From Saccoglossus kowalevskii (Eukaryota > Hemichordata > Enteropneusta > Harrimaniidae), in assembly GCF_000003605.2 (NCBI RefSeq), contig NW_003143809.1, positions 113,960 through 125,691 on the forward strand: 11,732 nt of DNA. Reading direction: 5' to 3'. Below are positions 8,351-11,732 of the stretch, in pieces. A program made the position numbers and the translations under genes. The stretch's first letter is position 1. The number at the start of each line of letters is the position of its first letter. A model generated the notes under the pieces. The model made no database searches. It saw only the letters and a list, made by a program, of their open reading frames with translations, and had not been told where the DNA came from.

Positions 8351-8572
8351 ATGAGTGATGTTTATGCATGTATCACTACGCTGTTAGTTAAACTTTTACC
8401 CACAAATTTAAATCAGCATATCCTTCCACAAAGTAGTCCTTTAAATATCTGCTTTTGTCCACCAAATAAATTGAACAAAACTTTAAATATTTTTTGCGAA
8501 CAAATTTTTGGAAGTGCTAAACCAAAATTAAATTCAGATAAAACTGTAAAAACAAAATTCGATGAAAAATAA
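8351..8572 (+). other. Unassigned open frame, 73 codons
   Basis: A frame opens at ATG 8351 and closes with TAA at 8570-8572. It extends upstream without a stop to about 8282. The amino part is mixed, with several cysteines (CITTLL, NICFCPP). The end is lysine-rich and contains IFGSAKPKLNSDK. The FGxAKP word resembles a short motif seen in eIF4B-type proteins, but nothing else in the translation supports that family. The length and K/N richness fit chance in AT-rich DNA. Treat it as unassigned. Confidence 0.12.
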
Positions 8573-9580
8573 AATCATTTAAATAATTAGAGAGGCACAA
8601 ATATTATGCAAATATTACAAATTTACTGTAATTATTAGACACCTAAAAAAGTAAAATCAATTACTTAGTAATTTATTAAAAATCAGGAGACATTATTTCA
8701 TCTCAACCTTCCTGACATCATTTATCATGCAAGAGTACTTTGCAGTTGACACTCCACATCACACCATGTCTATCTCCTGTTAACCTATAACGTATTTTGC
8801 ATAAATACTATAAAATATTTCACTATCAGATACAATAAACCTTTCAAGTCATTGAAGCTTGAATTTCATGACTTTATAACATGCAAGAAGCTATCAAATT
8901 TTTTGATTGTTATTTCTTTATCACGGAGTTAATAAACATATTGAATGCGAGCTCCAATTGTTCAATTTGCCATGCATCTAGATTTAATACTAGATACTAT
9001 TTAATATATTTCCATGTGCATTATGATCTTTCGGCATTGACGAGAAGTACTTTAATTTTTCTTAATCTTTCAACTAGTGAAGCTTGCCTTTAAAAGTTAA
9101 AAACAGATCTAATCATAGAAGCAAACATTAAGCAACAATAATTTATTGTAAGCTGGTTCATTAAATAAAACTTATTTTGACTATAAACATCTCTGTCATT
9201 ATGATAGCATATGCGATACTAATAGAACAAACACAGTATTCTAAAATTAACAAGCGAAAATATAATTTAAAATCTCATCAGATTATTTCCTTTTTCTACA
9301 ATCTTTTTAATTTCCTTAGCTGCTAATATTCACATTCATTATCTTAAACAGCTGTGACTTTAAATGAACCTGTTTTCATAAAATCAAGAAAATTGATTCT
9401 ATCAATTGTGTGCACATCCTTCTTGGTCAACAACAAACCTAAGGTAAATGTCGAAGCACACTTTCTAATTAAAGGTGCTTGATTTGTTTTTGGTGGCGAG
9501 GAAAAATAAATTACCATGACTCTATAGGGTAAAAGAATGGAGGGTTGAAAAGCTGCTGTCTCACATATGTGAAACAAATT
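8573..9580. other. AT-rich stretch without a recognisable gene
   Basis: No RNA gene or repeat is recognised. The 70-codon plus-strand frame at 8881-9093 has no recognisable motif and is treated as noise. The right end leads into the pentamer satellite. Confidence 0.5.
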
Positions 9581-9744
9581 CCTCCAATACCATTCCATAC
9601 CATACCACACCACACTACACCACACCCACCACACCCACCACACCCACCACACCACACCCCACCTCACCTCACCTAACCGCACCATACCGCACCCCTCCCC
9701 ACCTCACCTCACCTCACCTCACCTCACCTCACCTCACCTCACCC
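9581..9744 (+). repeat. Imperfect CCNNA pentanucleotide satellite, almost G-free
   Basis: The tract is built mainly of 5-base units of the form CCNNA. It begins with CCATA and CCACA units, then has a 9-base ACACCCACC unit in three exact copies (9622-9648), then mixed units, and ends with eight perfect ACCTC copies (9701-9740). Only two G occur on the plus strand across about 165 bases, both in CCGCA units. The most uniform array is at the right end, suggesting recent expansion there with older, diverged units on the left. The minus strand is G-rich (TGAGG units) and might form two-tier quadruplexes. The W/V-rich open frame read from it on the minus strand is an artefact. Confidence 0.9.
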
Positions 9745-9825
9745 TGTTTTAAATTGGAAACCCCTGTTGTATATACTAGTACCAGTAAAGTGCAACAAAG
9801 AAAGCCTACTTTAATTATTGCTCAA

Positions 9826-10037
9826 TACTGTAGAATACTTTATTTTCATTTAGAATTTATTTTCGCTATTTTCACGGAAAGAATGATCCCGTGAAAATAA
9901 AATCCAGCGAATATACTTTTTTCCCTATATTTCACATTCAACTCATCAAAAATCAGTGAAAATAAATTCCATACAAAACACCCAAAATGCCCTTTCAGCG
10001 AAAATTAATTCCAGCTAAAATAAAGTATTTCACAGTA
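9826..10037. mobile_element. Fold-back MITE-like element with TACTGT ends
   Basis: The left end begins TACTGT and contains AATACTTTATTTT and ATTTTCGCT. The right end carries their reverse complements in the same order and finishes ACAGTA, giving terminal inverted repeats of about 42 bases with a few differences. The ends read TA-CTGT and ACAG-TA, consistent with a TA target duplication as made by Tc1/mariner-type transposases. An internal perfect inverted repeat, ATTTTCACGG (9868-9877) and CCGTGAAAAT (9889-9898), adds a second hairpin. Modules of the form GYGAAAATAAATTCC recur several times. It has no coding capacity, so it would be non-autonomous. The element resembles small palindromic repeats of bivalve genomes. 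Length is 212 bases. Confidence 0.65.
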
Positions 10038-10103
10038 CTTTCATTGAAATGTTGTGGAAAATATCAATTGTACAAGTCTTTAATAGTTTATAGAGCAAAA
10101 ATG

Positions 10104-10144
10104 GCGAAAATAAATTCCAAGCGAAAATAAAGTGTTGTACAGTA
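10104..10144 (+). repeat. Third, separate arm of the TACTGT fold-back family
   Basis: GCGAAAATAAATTCC is followed by a second GCGAAAATAAAGT and the end ACAGTA, closely matching the right arm of the element at 9826-10037. It lies 66 bases beyond that element in the same orientation. It is either one arm of a second insertion or the true outer end of a longer compound element (9826-10144). Confidence 0.65.
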
Positions 10145-10190
10145 TGTTTTATTAAGTAGCTTGCTTAAGACAATTCTGGTTCCAATAGCT

Positions 10191-10204
10191 GTTGCTATGG
10201 AAAC
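10191..10204 (+). promoter_or_regulatory. X-box-like site GTTGCTATGGAAAC
   Basis: The sequence has the two-half-site form of RFX-family binding sites: GTTGCT, AT, GGAAAC. It fits the relaxed nematode X-box pattern RYYNYY-WW-RRNRAC, but differs at two positions from the strict GTNRCC/RGYAAC form. RFX sites typically lie close to start sites of ciliary genes, and no such gene is seen nearby. A solitary chance match remains likely. Confidence 0.3.
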
Positions 10205-10760
10205 CTAGATTTGGCCCATAATGTCAAATATTTGTCTGGAGACCTGCCAGCACAATTTAGTTTGAAGCATTTGACATGTGACGTAATACATGTAACATAG
10301 GAAATACAACAGTGTTTATATAATATCTGCAATCAGCTTGCCAATAGCCGAACACCACTGAGCAAGCCCAGTCCATTCAGTTGTGTGATGTGAAGTATTT
10401 TCCATTAAGGTTAATGTGAGATGGATACAAGATTCTTGAGTTGTTTCCTGTATAGCCATGTCACTTTTGAAATTGTAGAATGACTATTTTACTCAAAATT
10501 TTGAACATGATACATTACCTACTTCTGAGGTGATTTGTGTTCATAGAATATCTAAAGCAGAATTCCAACAGCAATGTATGACATGAGTTATTGTAGTGAA
10601 AACAAAAATATGTTAAGTTTAAATCAAGATAACTTGCAAACACTGTAACTTTCTGATTTCATTTTTAGCCAATCATTCAAAATTGAAATTGCTTTCAAAT
10701 AAGGCTATACAATTTCAAATTATCATCACAAGACGTACCGGTAGTCACCTAAAGGTAAAA
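10205..10760. other. AT-rich stretch without a recognisable gene
   Basis: I see nothing that supports a gene. The CCGGTA word at 10738-10743 lies at the right edge, next to the following repeat. Confidence 0.5.
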
Positions 10761-11155
10761 TTTTTAGCTCCGCTATCAGAAAAGTCAACAACGCGGAGCT
10801 CTTCATATTACTAATTGTCCGACGTTGTCAGGCGTCTTTAGTATGTCTTCACCTTCTTACATTTTGTCTTCTTCTTCTAAACCGTTAAACCAAATGTTTT
10901 CATATTTGCAACATAGATTCTTGGGGTAGTCCTCTGTCAGAATTTGTTCATTTCGTGATGATATCTTCAATTCTCTAATTTTGATGAATATTTTTGTCAT
11001 TCTTGGTAATAAGTGATATTTTCAAATTCTTGTTGAAAACAGCAAGTCCGATTGCTTTGATACTATACACATTTTCTAATGATATCTTCTGTTCTTTAAT
11101 TGAAATGAGCATTGTTAACAGCGGAGCTATCTCAACCGTAAGGCTCCTTGTTTTA
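10761..11155 (+). mobile_element. Dispersed repeat bounded by AGCTCCGC and GCGGAGCT
   Basis: It opens with TTTTTAGCTC. AGCTCCGC (10766-10773) has an exact inverted partner at 10793-10800 and another at 11121-11128, so there is a small 5-prime hairpin and also a terminal inverted pair. The body is pyrimidine-rich (TCTTCTTCTTCTAAACCG). It contains two diverged internal units about 121 bases apart, best seen as GATATCTTC followed by similar text at 10960 and 11081; upstream text aligns too (AAACCG.. and AAACAG..). This layout, including TTCTTGGGGTAGTCCTCT, matches my memory of an abundant bivalve repeat. No transposase is encoded. CpGs are enriched at the 5-prime end. Exact limits are uncertain. 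Confidence 0.6.
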
Positions 11156-11506
11156 GTTTAACATTACTCTGTGTGAATGTTTGCATTCAGAGACAGGATT
11201 CTATTATCACACGCTGATAACGATTCTGCATCTGAAGTAAAGAAACGATGTAAATATGAGAAACATATTTTTCAAACACCTCCATATGCTGCTTTACGGA
11301 CTGGTAAACTCTGTTTTCAGTGTCAGATGTATAATGATTAGAGGTTATAAACGGCATGCAGGGTATTTGGTAGCAGATACAAGATCTCTCTCCATAGAAA
11401 ATACTCATAGATGGGCAAGGCGCATGACAATATTGACAATAATTCTAGTATATTTCAACCACAGTCAGTTGGCGCACACGTGATAATTAAATAAATATGA
11501 TATTTA

Positions 11507-11524
11507 CTATATGGGGGCCGCCAT
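11507..11524 (-). other. Five-codon ATG frame inside the YY1 element
   Basis: On the minus strand the YY1 element contributes an ATG in a strong context (A at -3, G at +4), followed by GCGGCCCCCATATAG, which stops after five codons (MAAPI). A donor-like TATA/GTAAAT overlaps the stop, so this could be the start of a spliced leftward coding sequence. It could equally be only the regulatory motif, which inherently contains ATGG. Confidence 0.15.
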
Positions 11525-11528
11525 CTTG
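11517..11528 (-). promoter_or_regulatory. YY1-type core promoter element
   Basis: GCCGCCATCTTG reads CAAGATGGCGGC on the minus strand, an exact match to the extended YY1 motif found at animal core promoters, especially of housekeeping genes. It is two bases from an ATGACGCAT site (11530-11538). The exactness of the match and the CpG-rich setting raise its credibility over isolated short motifs. Confidence 0.5.
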
Positions 11529-11564
11529 AATGACGCATAAAACTAAATAAGAGACAAGTTGTGA

Positions 11565-11732
11565 AACGCGTTTTTCAGATTCCTGCAAATCAGGACAAAA
11601 ATACCGATCTTTCACAAAAATACGGTCCGTTGGGGTTATATTAAGCTAACCGATAACAAAATTCGGCCTAATTCGTCGTTTTTGTGTGGAAAAATCCCTT
11701 GCATACGAACACCTAATTACGCGAAGAACCTG
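11565..11732 (+). other. Open frame running off the right edge, possible partial exon
   Basis: After a TGA at 11562-11564, one plus-strand frame stays open for 56 codons to the last base. A splice-acceptor-like TTTTTCAG ends at 11578; an exon from 11579 would read FLQIRTK onward, then a basic, mixed stretch including VRWGYIKLTDNK and LCGKIPCIRTP. There is no methionine. In a CpG-rich, less AT-rich stretch an open run of this length is not rare, and no domain is recognised. It is reported because it is cut by the window edge and lies in the candidate promoter region. Confidence 0.15.

Larger units (their letters stand above)
11470..11732. promoter_or_regulatory. CpG-rich candidate promoter at the right edge
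   Basis: I count 16 CpGs in about 262 bases, a sharp rise over the AT-rich background. The stretch holds a CACGTG E-box (11477-11482), a YY1-type element (11517-11528), an ATGACGCAT ATF/AP-1-like site (11530-11538) and the palindrome AAACGCGTTT (11564-11573). No TATA box is evident. YY1 elements of this kind usually sit just downstream of start sites, with the AAGATGGCGGC strand as sense, which here would mean leftward transcription. The open frame running right from 11565 would instead favour a rightward gene. The window ends before this can be settled. Confidence 0.4.

Noticed and set aside
8881-9093. 70-codon plus-strand frame
   Set aside because: ATG start, but no recognisable domain and no splice or promoter signals nearby; length is within chance.
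9344-9685. 113-codon minus-strand frame
   Set aside because: Its start and the V/W-rich amino part come from translating the CCNNA satellite on its G-rich strand. The remainder has no recognisable motif.
11187-11483. Overlapping 75-codon plus-strand (11256-11483) and 73-codon minus-strand (11187-11408) open frames
   Set aside because: They overlap on opposite strands, show no recognisable domain, and are of a length AT-rich DNA yields by chance. The plus-strand frame has a hydrophobic start, but nothing else supports it.
1-11732. tRNA, rRNA, CRISPR array, bacterial operon or phage-type system
   Set aside because: No paired A-box/B-box with cloverleaf potential, no regularly spaced direct repeats with unique spacers, no ribosome-binding-site-led gene series. 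Composition and repeats indicate animal nuclear DNA.

Overview
The window looks like AT-rich nuclear DNA of an invertebrate animal, most probably a bivalve mollusc or another lophotrochozoan. The evidence is compositional and repeat-based. CpG is very rare over most of the window: I count three between 5001 and 6000. There are no long open frames and no bacterial-style gene packing. Several elements resemble dispersed repeats I associate with bivalve genomes: a TACTGT-ended fold-back element with GCGAAAATAAATTCC modules (9826-10144), a repeat bounded by AGCTCCGC/GCGGAGCT (about 10761-11155), a related TTTTTAGCTCA head (3390-3426), and several CCGGTA palindromes. The taxon is an inference; no diagnostic gene is present.

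No protein-coding gene can be identified with confidence. The left three fifths (1-7140) is AT-rich sequence best explained as intergenic or long-intron DNA. It holds a possible decayed non-LTR retrotransposon tail (2924-3060), a T16 tract, a GC-richer segment open on both strands (3556-3832), a weak membrane-protein-like open frame (4157-4360) and short inverted repeats. The two longest open frames (1277-1669 and 3413-3832, both on the minus strand) are somewhat longer than expected by chance, but neither begins with ATG and I recognise neither.

Two stretches stand out by composition. At 7159-7476 there are 21 CpG dinucleotides, with a GC box, a CRE-like half site and a 30-codon minus-strand ORF that ends beside a usable splice donor. 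This is the best candidate for a promoter and first exon. At 11470-11732 there are 16 CpGs, a perfect YY1-type GCCGCCATCTTG element, an adjacent ATGACGCAT site and an open frame that runs off the window edge, suggesting a second promoter or the start of a gene.

Between these two (7490-11470) lies repeat-rich DNA: an almost G-free CCNNA pentamer satellite (9581-9744), the fold-back element, an X-box-like site (10191-10204) and the AGCTCCGC-bounded repeat. I found no undescribed multi-gene system. The most useful follow-ups are the two CpG-rich candidate promoters and the modular fold-back element.
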